Shown in pieces: positions 49,235 to 58,129 of a stretch of DNA of 64,000 bases. The stretch's first letter is position 1. The number at the start of each line of letters is the position of its first letter. A model generated the notes under the pieces. It was not told the origin of the DNA. It did no database searches and saw nothing but the letters and a program-made list of their open reading frames with translations. Source of the DNA: Actinomadura livida. GTDB taxonomy: Bacteria > Actinomycetota > Actinomycetes > Streptosporangiales > Streptosporangiaceae. The stretch is taken from the NCBI RefSeq assembly GCF_014648675.1, contig NZ_BMRO01000009.1, positions 94,067-158,066 of the forward strand. The letters are read 5' to 3'. Made by a program: the position numbers and the translations under genes.

Positions 49235-49855
49235 ATGACGTCCCGCCCCGCCGGGGCGGCCGCCGGGCCCGCCGCCCCGGCCGGCCCGCCCAATCCGCGC
49301 CGGGCCGAGATCCTCGGCGCCGCGGCGGAGCTGTTCGCGCGCCGCGGCTACCACGGGGTGTCCATCGGCGACCTCGGACGGGCCGTCGGCCTCACCGGCC
49401 CCGCCCTGTACCGGCACTTCAGCGGCAAGGAGGCCGTCCTCGCCGAGATGCTCCTCGACATCAGCGAGCGGCTGCTCGCCGAGGGCGTCCGCCGCGCCGC
49501 CGACCCCGACCCCGGCCGCGCCCTGGACGCGCTGCTGCGCTGGCACATCGCGTTCGCCCTCGACAACCCCGCGCTGATCACCGTGCACGAGCGGGAGCTG
49601 GACAACGTCCCCGAGCCGCAGCGGCACCGGATCCGCCGGCTGCAGCGCGCCTACGTGGAGGAGTGGGTCGCCGTCCTGCGCCGCCTCCACCCCGGTCTGC
49701 GGGACGGCCGCACCCGCGCGGCCGTCCACGCCTGCTTCGGCCTCCTCAATTCCACCCCGCGCAGCGCCGCCGGGCTCGACCGCGACGCGATGGGCGAGCT
49801 CCTCCAGACCATGGCCCGCGCCGCCCTGGACGCGGCCGGCCGGGAAGCCGGCTGA
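49235..49855 (+). CDS. TetR-family regulator of the leucine operon
   Basis: A 206-residue repressor. The HTH (residues 20-70) has RRAEILGAAAELFARRGYHG and VGLTGPALYRHFSGKEAVL. The C-terminal ligand domain (85-200) is helical (LRWHIAFALDNPALITVHER). It is divergent from the carboxylase beta gene across two palindromes. Its ligand is likely an acyl-CoA of the pathway (inference). The first 20 residues are an Ala/Pro/Gly leader; an internal start is conceivable. Confidence 0.9.
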   Translation: MTSRPAGAAAGPAAPAGPPNPRRAEILGAAAELFARRGYHGVSIGDLGRAVGLTGPALYRHFSGKEAVLAEMLLDISERLLAEGVRRAADPDPGRALDALLRWHIAFALDNPALITVHERELDNVPEPQRHRIRRLQRAYVEEWVAVLRRLHPGLRDGRTRAAVHACFGLLNSTPRSAAGLDRDAMGELLQTMARAALDAAGREAG

Positions 49856-49985
49856 CCGCGCCCGGCCCTGCCGCCGCCTGCCCATTCGTGAAGAACTCGC
49901 CGATACGCCGGTGCCGGCGGCGATGAGCAGGACTCGGTCGTCGCGCGGGCGTCCCCGCATCCTTGACGTGGCCATGCCGTACTCG

Positions 49986-50023
49986 GTCAGATGTACCAAA
50001 GGTCATTTCTTGACCATCTGACC
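49986..50023. promoter_or_regulatory. Dyad upstream of the acyl-CoA ligase
   Basis: GGTCAGATG (49986-49994) and CATCTGACC (50015-50023) form a perfect 9-bp inverted repeat. Inside it, GGTCA-TTTCT-TGACC (50001-50015) forms a second dyad. It lies 20-57 bp before the start codon, so it is probably an operator. Confidence 0.55.
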
Positions 50024-50042
50024 CCGGACTGAGGAGTGCCGT

Positions 50043-51590
50043 ATGGGCGTCGAGGGTGTCGGCTTCTACGAGATCGCGCAGAACCACCCGGACCGCCCGG
50101 CGATCCTGGCACCCGGGGAACCGATGTCCTACGGCGAGCTGCACGCCGAGGTGAACCGCCTGTCGAACGCGCTGGGCGGGCTCGGCCTCCGTCCCGGCGA
50201 CTCGCTGGCGACCGTCCTCGGCAACCGGCCCGAGTTCCTCACCGTCCTGCTGGCCGCGTTCCAGAGCGGCCTGTACCTGATTCCGGTGAGCCGCCACCTG
50301 ACCGCGCCGGAGATCGGCTACATCCTGGCCGACAGCGGCGCCAAGGCGGTCGTGACCGAGAGCGCGTTCGCCGACGTCGTGACGGGCGCGGCGGACGAGG
50401 CGGGCATCCCCGCCGAGGGGCGTGTGAGCGTCGACCCCGCCCAGGGCTACGGCTCGCTGGCCACGCTGTGCGCCACGGGCAGCGCCGAGCCGCCCGGCAA
50501 GCGGCAGATGGGCTCGATCATGCTGTACACGTCCGGGACGACGGGGCGGCCGAAGGGCGTGCGGCGGCCGCTCCTCGACGTCCCGCCGGAACTGGTGATC
50601 GACCTCATGAGGCAGACGCTGATGCGGCACCTCGGCCTCGAACCCGGCGACGAGGTGCACCTCGCCATCGGCCCGCTCTACCACTCCGCGCCGTGCGTCC
50701 ACGCGCTGATGTCGCTCAACCTCGGCCACGCCCTCGTGGTCGCCGCGCACTTCCGGCCCGAGCAGACGCTGGAGCTGATCCAGCGGCACGGCGTGACGAA
50801 CTCGTTCATGGTGCCGACGATGTTCCACCGCATGCTCGCCCTGCCGGACGACGTCCGCGCCCGCTACGACCTGTCGTCGCTGCGGCAGGTGTACCACAGC
50901 GCCGCGCCCATCCCCGTCGAGACCAAGCAGCGGATGATGGACTGGTGGGGGCCCGTCCTCTACGAGTACTACGGCAGCACCGAGAGCGGCCCGGTCGTCG
51001 TCGCCACCCCCGAGCAGTGGCTCGCGCGCCCCGGCACGGTCGGCCGCGCGGTCGACGGCGTGCAGATCAAGGTCTACGACCCGGAGGGCGCCGAGCTGCC
51101 GCCGGGGGAGACCGGCCTGATCTACGCGAGCGGGCAGCCCGGATTCGAGTACCACGGCGACCCCGACAAGACCGCGGCCGCCATGCGCGGCGACTTCTAC
51201 ACGCCCGGCGACCTCGGCCACCTGGACGAGGACGGCTGGCTCTTCATGAGCGACCGCCGCACCGACCTCATCATCGCCGGCGGCGTGAACATCTACCCGG
51301 CCGAGATCGAGAACGCCCTCCTGCAGCACCCGTCGGTCGGCGACGTCGCCGTCATCGGCGTCCCGGACGAGGACTGGGGCCAGATCGTGGTCGCGCTCGT
51401 CGAGCCGGCCGAGGACGCCGTCGCCGGCGACGCCCTCGCCGCCGACCTGCTCGCGCACTGCGAGCCCCGGCTGGCGAAACTGAAGCACCCGCGCCGGATC
51501 GAGTTCCGCGAATCGCTGCCGCGCACCCCGTCCGGCAAGCTCAGCCGGCGCCGCGTGAGGGAGGACTACCTGGGGGAACACGCGGGCTGA
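50043..51590 (+). CDS. Acyl-CoA synthetase (AMP-dependent ligase)
   Basis: A 515-residue ANL-superfamily ligase. P-loop LYTSGTTGRPKGVRRPL, A5 YEYYGSTESGPV, A7/A8 TPGDLGHLDEDGWLFMSDRR, and catalytic lysine in TPSGKLSRRRV are intact. It is similar in architecture and motifs to the gene at 28925. A good ribosome site (GAGGAG) precedes ATG at 50043. Position after the leucine operon and its regulator suggests a role in acid catabolism, though a separate dyad controls it. Confidence 0.9.
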   Translation: MGVEGVGFYEIAQNHPDRPAILAPGEPMSYGELHAEVNRLSNALGGLGLRPGDSLATVLGNRPEFLTVLLAAFQSGLYLIPVSRHLTAPEIGYILADSGAKAVVTESAFADVVTGAADEAGIPAEGRVSVDPAQGYGSLATLCATGSAEPPGKRQMGSIMLYTSGTTGRPKGVRRPLLDVPPELVIDLMRQTLMRHLGLEPGDEVHLAIGPLYHSAPCVHALMSLNLGHALVVAAHFRPEQTLELIQRHGVTNSFMVPTMFHRMLALPDDVRARYDLSSLRQVYHSAAPIPVETKQRMMDWWGPVLYEYYGSTESGPVVVATPEQWLARPGTVGRAVDGVQIKVYDPEGAELPPGETGLIYASGQPGFEYHGDPDKTAAAMRGDFYTPGDLGHLDEDGWLFMSDRRTDLIIAGGVNIYPAEIENALLQHPSVGDVAVIGVPDEDWGQIVVALVEPAEDAVAGDALAADLLAHCEPRLAKLKHPRRIEFRESLPRTPSGKLSRRRVREDYLGEHAG

Positions 51591-51679
51591 ACGTGCCCGC
51601 GGGCCCTCGGGGAGGGACGGGGCCGAAGTAGTCGCCGGGAACGTCGAACGCCTCCGGGGTCTCCTGCGTACAACGGCAC

Positions 51680-53068
51680 ATGAAGGACCAGAAGGTCGCC
51701 CCGTTCGACGACGTGGCCCCGACCCCTTCCCCGACGAAGACCGACCTTCCCGTCATCCCCGACTCCGGCTACCCCGACCCGGTCTCCTCCTTCCCCGGGT
51801 CCGCGCCCGCGTCCCGCGGAGACCTCGGCGCGGACGCGGCGCCCGCCGCCGAACCGGGCGGCGAGCCCGCCGCGGACACCGTCCCGACGCAGCCGCTCAC
51901 CGAGGTCGCGCGGACCTACGGCGACGTCGCGCGTCCGCCTGCGCCGGGCGACGACGACCGCACCGGGGTCGCCCGCCTCGGCGACCCGGTCGCGGTCTGG
52001 CCGTGCGCCGGCTGCGGACGGCCCGTGCCGCAGCCGGTGCGCGGCGCCCGCACCGTCCGCTACTGCCAGGACAACGACGGGGAGTGCGAGCGCTCCGCCC
52101 GGGAGAGCCGCGACCGCGGGCGGGAGGCCCCCGGCCTCACCGGCCAGGTCGCCTGGGCCTGGGAGATGGTCGAGCGGCTGGAGGGCGCCGCCGACCGGCT
52201 CGCCGGCTCCCTCATGTCCGAGCTGAGCGTCGCCGGCGTCGAACGGCGCATCGCCGACGCCCAGGCCGACGCCGCCGGGCACATCGCGATCGCGCAGCGG
52301 GAGCGCGACGCGTCGCAGCGGCAGGCCGAGGCCGCCTGGCGGGAGACCGCCACCGCCCGCGCCCGCGCGGACGCCGCCGAGCAGGAGGCCGCGGCCGCCC
52401 GCGCCGGGGCCGAGCGCCTCGCCGCCGAACGCGACGCCGCCAGGCGCGAACGGCAGGAGGCCCGGGAGGAGGCCGACGCCGCCACCGCCGCCCGGATCGC
52501 CGCGGAACGCGAACGCGACCGCGTCGCCGCCCGCGAGGGCGAACTGCTCGCCTCCCTGGAGAACGCCCGCGCGGAACTGGTGTCCCTGCACGGGCGGCTC
52601 TCGGAGGCCGAGACGCTCGTCGAAGGGCAGCGCGTCGAGGCGGAGGCGGCGAAACGCGCCACCGACGACCTCCGCTCCGCCGTCCGCGACGCCGAGGCCA
52701 AACGCGGCCAGGCCGTCGCCGACCTCGACCAGTTCCAGGCGCGGGCACGCGAGTTCGAGCAGCACAACTGGCAGCTGACCCGCACCGCCGAGGAACTCCG
52801 GGCCGCGGTGCAGGCGCTGACCGCCGAACGCGACGCCGCGCGCGCCGAGGCCGACCGGGCCCGCCGCCGGGTCGACGCGCTCACCGCCCTCGCGGACACG
52901 CACCGCGACGGCGGCCCCCGCCCGGTCGTCGACCGGGAACCGCCGACGGGGCTGCATCCGGTGCCGCCGGTCGGCGGCTCGTCCCTGGACTTCGGCGACC
53001 CGCTCGCCACCGACCCCGGGAGACGCGGCAGGCAGCACAACGGACGCCACCTTCCCTACGCCGGCTGA
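51680..53068 (+). CDS. Coiled-coil protein with an N-terminal cysteine cluster
   Basis: A 462-residue protein. Residues 1-105 are disordered, Pro/Asp/Ala-rich. Residues about 108-138 hold a zinc-ribbon-like cluster (PCAGCGRPVPQP, then RYCQDNDGECERS). Residues about 150-425 form a long alanine/arginine/glutamate coiled coil with heptads (AAEQEAAAARAGAERLAAER). A short tail follows. The layout recalls KfrA-like or structural coiled-coil proteins, but no DNA-binding domain is seen. ATG at 51680; no clear ribosome site. Function is unknown. Confidence 0.75.
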   Translation: MKDQKVAPFDDVAPTPSPTKTDLPVIPDSGYPDPVSSFPGSAPASRGDLGADAAPAAEPGGEPAADTVPTQPLTEVARTYGDVARPPAPGDDDRTGVARLGDPVAVWPCAGCGRPVPQPVRGARTVRYCQDNDGECERSARESRDRGREAPGLTGQVAWAWEMVERLEGAADRLAGSLMSELSVAGVERRIADAQADAAGHIAIAQRERDASQRQAEAAWRETATARARADAAEQEAAAARAGAERLAAERDAARRERQEAREEADAATAARIAAERERDRVAAREGELLASLENARAELVSLHGRLSEAETLVEGQRVEAEAAKRATDDLRSAVRDAEAKRGQAVADLDQFQARAREFEQHNWQLTRTAEELRAAVQALTAERDAARAEADRARRRVDALTALADTHRDGGPRPVVDREPPTGLHPVPPVGGSSLDFGDPLATDPGRRGRQHNGRHLPYAG

Positions 53069-53135
53069 CGGTCATGCCGGCCGACCGATGCACCGCGAGG
53101 AGGTGAGGCCCTTCCCCACACTGCACTGGCCCTGA

Positions 53136-53175
53136 GCCGGCCGCCGTATCGCACCGGGGTGGTACGGCGGCCGGC
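53136..53175. terminator. Bidirectional hairpin terminator
   Basis: A perfect 13-bp stem (GCCGGCCGCCGTA and its complement) with a 14-nt loop lies between the convergent coiled-coil and cbiZ genes. Confidence 0.85.
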
Positions 53176-53197
53176 GCCCGTCCGGAGGCGGGCGCGA

Positions 53198-53926
53198 TCA
53201 GCTTTTCCGCTGCCGGTTCCGGGAGCTCAGGTAAGCGGTGTAGTCGACGGCACCGGCGTGGACGGCCGCATGGACGGCCCGCGCGATCCTGGCCCCCCAG
53301 ACCGACCGAGGCCCCGCGAACACCTCCACCGCCTTGCCGTCTTCTGTCGTCCGGCCGGGCGTCCTTGCCGCGATGCAGACCGCGTCCGATGCGGTGCCCG
53401 TGCACGGATATCCGGCCTCCAGAAGCGCCTGCGTCTTGGCCTCGGTGACGGTCATGACCGCGTTCACCAATGCGGCGTCGCTGAGCGGCACGGGCACGGC
53501 GACGACGATGTTGATCGTCCCCGGGGACCACGCCGGGGGCGACGCTCCGTCCAGGTGGATCGGCGCCAGCTCCGGGTCCGGCCGGTCGGCGGGTGCCGCG
53601 GCCCAGGTCGGGACCCGGAGCCCCACCGTCGCAGAGGCGTGCACGCCCCCGTCGTCCCGCCGCATCGTCCGGGACACCGAGGCCGCGGTGAGCATCCCGA
53701 CGCCCGGCCCCTCCAGGCCGTACGACGCCGCGAGCTCCTCCAGGTGCGCGACCGGATCCATCCGCGAATACCCGCCCGCGACCTGCGCGTTCAGCACCCA
53801 CCGGGCGCGGCCGGCGCCGCCGCCGAGCATCGCCGACGAGATCATCCGGTACCCGTCGCCCGCCCGCCACACCGTCGCGGCGAGCCGCGCCCCGTCCTCC
53901 GCCCGCCACACCGTCTCGAGGTTCAC
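53198..53926 (-). CDS. cbiZ: Adenosylcobinamide amidohydrolase
   Basis: A 242-residue CbiZ-family enzyme, which removes the nucleotide-loop side from imported pseudo-cobamides to give cobyric acid for remodelling. Recognisable are RWVLNAQVAGGYSRMDPVAH, GVGMLTAASVSRTM, PGTINIVVAVPVPLSDAALV, VTEAKTQALLEAGYPCTGTA and SDAVCIAAR. The GTG start overlaps the ATPase stop (GTGA). It is last in the btuF-btuC-btuD-cbiZ operon under a cobalamin riboswitch, which strongly supports the assignment. Confidence 0.88.
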   Translation of the reverse strand: MNLETVWRAEDGARLAATVWRAGDGYRMISSAMLGGGAGRARWVLNAQVAGGYSRMDPVAHLEELAASYGLEGPGVGMLTAASVSRTMRRDDGGVHASATVGLRVPTWAAAPADRPDPELAPIHLDGASPPAWSPGTINIVVAVPVPLSDAALVNAVMTVTEAKTQALLEAGYPCTGTASDAVCIAARTPGRTTEDGKAVEVFAGPRSVWGARIARAVHAAVHAGAVDYTAYLSSRNRQRKS

Positions 53927-54693
53927 GGGCGCTCCAGCGACAGGACCGGCCGCCCGCCGGCGCCGGGGGTGACCCGCACCCGGGCGTCGAAATGCTCCTC
54001 GACGGCGGAGCGGGTCAGGACCTGCGCGGGCTCGCCCGCCACCGCCACCCGCCCGCCCGAGATGAGGACCAGCCGGTCGGCGTACTGCCCCGCCAGCGTC
54101 AGATCGTGGATGGTCGTCACCACCGTCAGCTCGTCGGACAGCCGCAGCCGGTCGATCAGCTCCATCACCTGCTGCTGGTGGCCGATGTCGAGGGCCGCGG
54201 TCGGCTCGTCCAGCAGCAGCACCGGCGTCTGCTGGGCCAGCGCCCGCGCCAGCACCACCCGCTGCCGCTCACCGCCCGAGAGGTGGCCCAGCCGACGGGC
54301 CGCGAAGGCGGTGAGGTCGAGGCGGTCGAGGACCTCCGCGGTGACGGCCCGGTCCCGCGCGCCCTCCCGTCCCAGGTGCGGGATGTAGGGGGACCGGCCG
54401 AGCAGCGTGTAGTCGAACACCGTCATCCCCACCGGGAGGTTCGGGCTCTGCGGCGTGTAGGCGATCATGCGGGCGCGCTGCCGCGGCTTCAGCTTCCCCA
54501 GGTCCACGCCCGCGACGGTCACCTCGCCCTTGGACGGCACCAGGCCGAGGACGGCGCGCAGCAGCGTCGACTTGCCCGCGCCGTTCGGGCCGATGACCGC
54601 CGTCCACGACCCGGCCGGGACGTCCAGCGACACCCCCTTCAGGACCCGCCGCCCGCCCAGGGCCACGTCCAGGCCCTGCACCAGCACCGTCAA
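53923..54693 (-). CDS. btuD: Cobamide ABC transporter ATP-binding protein
   Basis: A 256-residue ABC ATPase. Walker A is IGPNGAGKSTLLR, Q loop MIAYTPQSPNLP, signature HLSGGERQRV, Walker B VLLLDEPTAALD, and H loop TIHDLTLA. TTG at 54693 overlaps the permease stop (TTGA) and has ribosome site GGGAGG; the next in-frame GTG is 6 bp in. Sequence alone fits the iron-siderophore/B12 group; riboswitch and cbiZ decide for cobamides. Confidence 0.9.
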   Translation of the reverse strand: MTVLVQGLDVALGGRRVLKGVSLDVPAGSWTAVIGPNGAGKSTLLRAVLGLVPSKGEVTVAGVDLGKLKPRQRARMIAYTPQSPNLPVGMTVFDYTLLGRSPYIPHLGREGARDRAVTAEVLDRLDLTAFAARRLGHLSGGERQRVVLARALAQQTPVLLLDEPTAALDIGHQQQVMELIDRLRLSDELTVVTTIHDLTLAGQYADRLVLISGGRVAVAGEPAQVLTRSAVEEHFDARVRVTPGAGGRPVLSLERP

Positions 54694-55808
54694 ATCTCCA
54701 CCTCCCTGCGGCTAGAGCGCAGCACCGCGACGAAGAACGGCCCGCCGACGAACGCCGTCACCACACCGAGCGGAAGCTCCGCGGGCTCGACCACCGTCCG
54801 CGCCACGAGGTCCGCCATACCGAGGAAGGCGGCACCGCCCAGCAGCGACAAGGGCAGCACGATCCGGTACGAACCGCCCGCCAGCCGGCGCACAATGTGC
54901 GGCACCACGATCCCCACGAACCCGATCAGCCCGCTGACCGCGACCGCGCACGCCGTCGCCAGCGACGCCGCCACCAGCACCGTCAGCCGCACCCGCGCCG
55001 CCGACAGGCCGAGCGACGCCGCCTCGTCGTCGCCGACGCTCAGCACGTCCAGCAACCGGCCGTGCGCGAGCAGCACCACCGTCGACACCAGCGAGTACGG
55101 GGCGATCAGCGCGAGCTGCCGCCAATCCGCCGAGCCGACGCCGCCGAGCAGCCACGAGAAGATCCGCTGCAGCTCCTCCGCCTTGAACTGCTGCAGGAAC
55201 GTCTGCACCGAGGCCAGGAAGGACGACACCGCGACCCCCGCCAGCACCAGCGTCGCCGCCCCGCTCGCGCGCCCCGCCGTACTGCCCAGCACGTACGCCA
55301 GGAACACGCCGGAGATGGCGCCCACGAACGCGGCGAGCGGCACGGCGTACCCGGGATCGCCCGGCATCAGCACGATCACCATCGTCGCGCCGACACCCGC
55401 GCCCGCCGCCGCGCCCAGCAGGTACGGATCGGCGAGCGGATTGCGGAACACGCCCTGGTACCCGGCGCCCGCCATCGCGAGCATCCCGCCGACCAGCGCC
55501 GCCATCAGCGCCCTCGGCACGCGCAACTGGAACAGGACGTTCTCGTCGATGACACCGAGGCCGCTGTCGACGTGCACGAACGGCAGCCGGTCGGCCAGCG
55601 CCTTCAGCACCCCGCCGACCGGCAGCCCGGCCGCCCCGACCAGCACTCCCGCCAGCAGGGTCGCCGCCAGCAGCGCCGCCGCCATCACTAGCGAGACCGG
55701 CCGCAGCCTGGCCTGCCCGGCCGGCGGCACGGCACCGGGACGTCTCCGGACGTCCGCGGAGACGTCCGGAGACGCCCCCGCGGACGCGCGGCGAAGCTTG
55801 GGACTCAC
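54690..55808 (-). CDS. btuC: Cobamide ABC transporter permease
   Basis: A 372-residue FecCD/BtuC-type permease with about ten helices. Characteristic segments are RVPRALMAALVGGMLAMAGA, YQGVFRNPLADPYLLGAAAG (the coupling segment) and SGLIGFVGIVVPHIVRRLAG. The cytosolic N terminus contains a repeat-rich stretch (55738-55776) in which GGACGTC and GAGACGTCC recur in both directions. GTG at 55808 lies 22 bp after the btuF stop. Confidence 0.9.
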   Translation of the reverse strand: MSPKLRRASAGASPDVSADVRRRPGAVPPAGQARLRPVSLVMAAALLAATLLAGVLVGAAGLPVGGVLKALADRLPFVHVDSGLGVIDENVLFQLRVPRALMAALVGGMLAMAGAGYQGVFRNPLADPYLLGAAAGAGVGATMVIVLMPGDPGYAVPLAAFVGAISGVFLAYVLGSTAGRASGAATLVLAGVAVSSFLASVQTFLQQFKAEELQRIFSWLLGGVGSADWRQLALIAPYSLVSTVVLLAHGRLLDVLSVGDDEAASLGLSAARVRLTVLVAASLATACAVAVSGLIGFVGIVVPHIVRRLAGGSYRIVLPLSLLGGAAFLGMADLVARTVVEPAELPLGVVTAFVGGPFFVAVLRSSRREVEI

Positions 55809-55830
55809 GGCCGGACGTCCAGTGCGCCGA

Positions 55831-56748
55831 TCACTGGACCTTCTGCACCGCGGCGCCGATCGCCTTGACGAACTCGGGCAGGCGGGGACCCCAGCGGGAG
55901 GCGATGGCGTCGTCGAGCTCGACCACGCCGCCGTTCTTCACCGCGCCCAGATCCGACCAGCCGGGGCGCTTGGCGATGGTCTCGGCGTTCTGGCCGCAGC
56001 ACTTCGTGTCGGCGAGGAAGATCAGGTCGGGGTCCTGCTTGAGGAGGAACTCGCGCGACAGCTGCGGGTACCCGCTGCTCGCTTCGTCCGCCTCGTCGGC
56101 GATGTTGCGGAGTCCGAACAGCCCGTAGATCTGGCCGAGGAACGTCTTGGACGTGACCGAGTGCAGCTGGTTGTCGAGCTCGTGGTAGTACGTGAGGCCC
56201 TTGGCCTTGGACGATGCGTCGACCGTCTCCTTGATGCTGGCCTGCATGTCCGTGACGAGCTTCTCGGCCTCGTCGGAGTGCCCGGTGGCGAGCCCGAGGT
56301 CGCGGATCTCGTCGTAGGCCTCGTCCAGGTTGTTGGCCGCCGGCTCCAGCAGGACGGGGATCTTCACCTTCTCGAGCGCCTTGACGATGCCGTTCAGGTC
56401 GTCGGACACGACGACGAGGTCCGGCTTGTACTCGATGACCGCCTCGGCGTTCGGCTTGAAGCCCGACAGCTTCGTCTTGGGCGCGTTCGGGGGATGGTCG
56501 GAGTAGTCGTCCACCGCCACCACCTGCGGCCCGGCGCCGATCGCGAACAGCGTCTCGGTGTGGGCGGGGGACAGCGACACGATGCGCTCGGGCTTGGCCG
56601 GGACGGTCACCGCCCCGTTGGCGGCCTGCACCGTGACGGTCTTGGCACCGGACGTCGCGTCACCGGAGGTATCGGTGCCGCCACCGCATCCGGTGGCGAG
56701 CGCGGCGACGAGTGCCATCACCGCGCCGAGGGAACGGACGGGTCTCAC
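55831..56748 (-). CDS. btuF: Cobamide-binding lipoprotein of the ABC transporter
   Basis: A 305-residue periplasmic-type binding protein of the BtuF/helical-backbone class. The lipoprotein signal (VRPVRSLGAVMALVAALATG, then Cys) has lipobox LATGC at about residue 21. The binding domain follows (PERIVSLSPAHTETLFAIGA, VVAVDDYSDHPPNA, PDLVVVSDDLNGIVKALE). GTG at 56748 has an AGGAGG ribosome site at 5-nt spacing, and that site can pair with the riboswitch-adjacent CCTCCT. First gene of the operon. Confidence 0.9.
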   Translation of the reverse strand: MRPVRSLGAVMALVAALATGCGGGTDTSGDATSGAKTVTVQAANGAVTVPAKPERIVSLSPAHTETLFAIGAGPQVVAVDDYSDHPPNAPKTKLSGFKPNAEAVIEYKPDLVVVSDDLNGIVKALEKVKIPVLLEPAANNLDEAYDEIRDLGLATGHSDEAEKLVTDMQASIKETVDASSKAKGLTYYHELDNQLHSVTSKTFLGQIYGLFGLRNIADEADEASSGYPQLSREFLLKQDPDLIFLADTKCCGQNAETIAKRPGWSDLGAVKNGGVVELDDAIASRWGPRLPEFVKAIGAAVQKVQ

Positions 56749-56828
56749 AGGAGCCTCCTGGCTACAGGGAAGCCGCGGCCCGCACATGACGGATCGCCCT
56801 TCCACGAGGTCGAAAATCGTCGGCGCGC

Positions 56829-56960
56829 AAGGAGGCGACCTGGCTCGGCCCACTCAGCGTGGGCTCCACAGTTGCGGGACAGCGCCGGATTTACACCGGA
56901 CTTCGCTCCTGGCGCGCAGCATCGCAACGCTATCAGGCAGCAAGTCCCCCTAAACTCCGA
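56829..56960 (-). ncRNA. Cobalamin riboswitch
   Basis: Reading the reverse strand, the aptamer core shows AAGTCCGGTGTAAATCCGG, then CGCTGTCCCGCAACTGTG, and ends with a B12-box form GAGCCAGGTCGCC. These are the conserved elements of adenosylcobalamin riboswitches. Directly after the box, GCCTCCT (56836-56830) is exactly complementary to the btuF ribosome site AGGAGGC (56759-56753). The likely switch is therefore translational: cobalamin-bound RNA hides the ribosome site. Boundaries are approximate. Confidence 0.92.
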
Positions 56961-57074
56961 CATCCCCTCGCCTTGACCGTCCGGTGCTGGGGGACGGCGG
57001 GATGGGTCGACAAAGTGCGACCGCGGCGGTTGTGGGGGTTCACCCGCCGGTGTTCGGCGGATGGCGCGATGAGG

Positions 57075-57986
57075 TCAGCCGGCCATGTAGGACTTGAGGA
57101 ACTTCCTGGTCCGGCCGCGGTTCTCGCCGGGGATGTACTCGGCGGCGACGAAATCGGTGACGCCCGCTGCCGCCAGTTCGTCCAGCTTGGCCGCGACCTC
57201 GTCCTCGTCCCCGACGATGGCCAGGTCGGCGGGGCCGTCCACGCCTTCGCGGTCCATCATCGCCCGGTAGGACGGCAGCATCCCGTACATCTCGAAGGTC
57301 TGGCCCGCCTGCTCCCGTGCCTGGTCGACGTCGTCCGTGACGCACACCGGCAGGACGCACACCACCCGTGGGTCCGGTCGTCCCGCCGCCTTGGCGGCCG
57401 CGGTGATGGTCGGCGCGATGTGGTCGCGGACGGTGACGGGACCGGTCATCCACAGCACGGTGCCGTCCGTCCTTTCCGCCGCCAGCTTGAGCATCTTGGG
57501 GCCGAGCGCTGCGAGCAGTACCGGTACCCGTCCTTCGTTAGGAACGGAGAGGCCGATGTTGCCCTGCAGGGTCTCGCCCTTGAACGAGGCGGCGTCGCCC
57601 TCAAGCAGCGGCAACAGGACCGACAAGTACTCGTCCATGTGGCGCACCGGCCGGGCGAAGTCGTACCCGTACATGTCCTCGATGACGATCTTGTGGGACA
57701 GTCCGATGCCGAGCGTGAACCGCCCCTCCACCGCGAGCGCCGTCGTCCTCGCCTGTTGCGCCATCACCGCCGGGTGCCGCGGGTACGTCGGCACCACCGC
57801 GGTGCCGAGCTCGATGCCCGGCACGCCGCTCCCGGCGACGGCCAGCGCCATCTGCGCGTCCAGGCCGAAGATCTGCGAGATCCACGCCGAGGTGAACCCG
57901 TCGTCTGCGGCGCGCCGCACATCATCCGCCAGCCTGCCGAGCGCATCGGCCTCGCCGCGTTCGACCAACAGAGCACCAATACGCAC
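57075..57986 (-). CDS. F420-dependent LLM-class oxidoreductase
   Basis: A 303-residue luciferase-like TIM-barrel enzyme of the actinomycete F420 group. Seen are DDGFTSAWISQIFGLDAQMA, ELGTAVVPTYPRHPAVMAQQ, EGRFTLGIGLSHKIVIEDMY, VPVLLAALGPKMLKLAAERT and DGTVLWMTGP. The GTG start has a GGGAGG ribosome site; the frame stays open 87 bp further upstream without one. It would reduce or oxidise a substrate with F420. It stands alone, between the riboswitch promoter region and a broken gene. Confidence 0.88.
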   Translation of the reverse strand: MRIGALLVERGEADALGRLADDVRRAADDGFTSAWISQIFGLDAQMALAVAGSGVPGIELGTAVVPTYPRHPAVMAQQARTTALAVEGRFTLGIGLSHKIVIEDMYGYDFARPVRHMDEYLSVLLPLLEGDAASFKGETLQGNIGLSVPNEGRVPVLLAALGPKMLKLAAERTDGTVLWMTGPVTVRDHIAPTITAAAKAAGRPDPRVVCVLPVCVTDDVDQAREQAGQTFEMYGMLPSYRAMMDREGVDGPADLAIVGDEDEVAAKLDELAAAGVTDFVAAEYIPGENRGRTRKFLKSYMAG

Positions 57987-58129
57987 AGCGACCTCCCTCA
58001 GATCACCATGATCCTTACACACCGCCCGCTCCCGCCACAGCCCCGCCCGACCGATTGAGCTACGCGGGTCCACTCGGGGTGGGGAGCCCGCCCCTTACCG
58101 TCCGGACCGCGGATTCGGAGGCGGCGCGG

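Noticed and set aside
51680..53068. Coiled-coil protein considered as a KfrA-type plasmid partition factor
   Set aside because: No N-terminal DNA-binding helix-turn-helix and no plasmid genes nearby.
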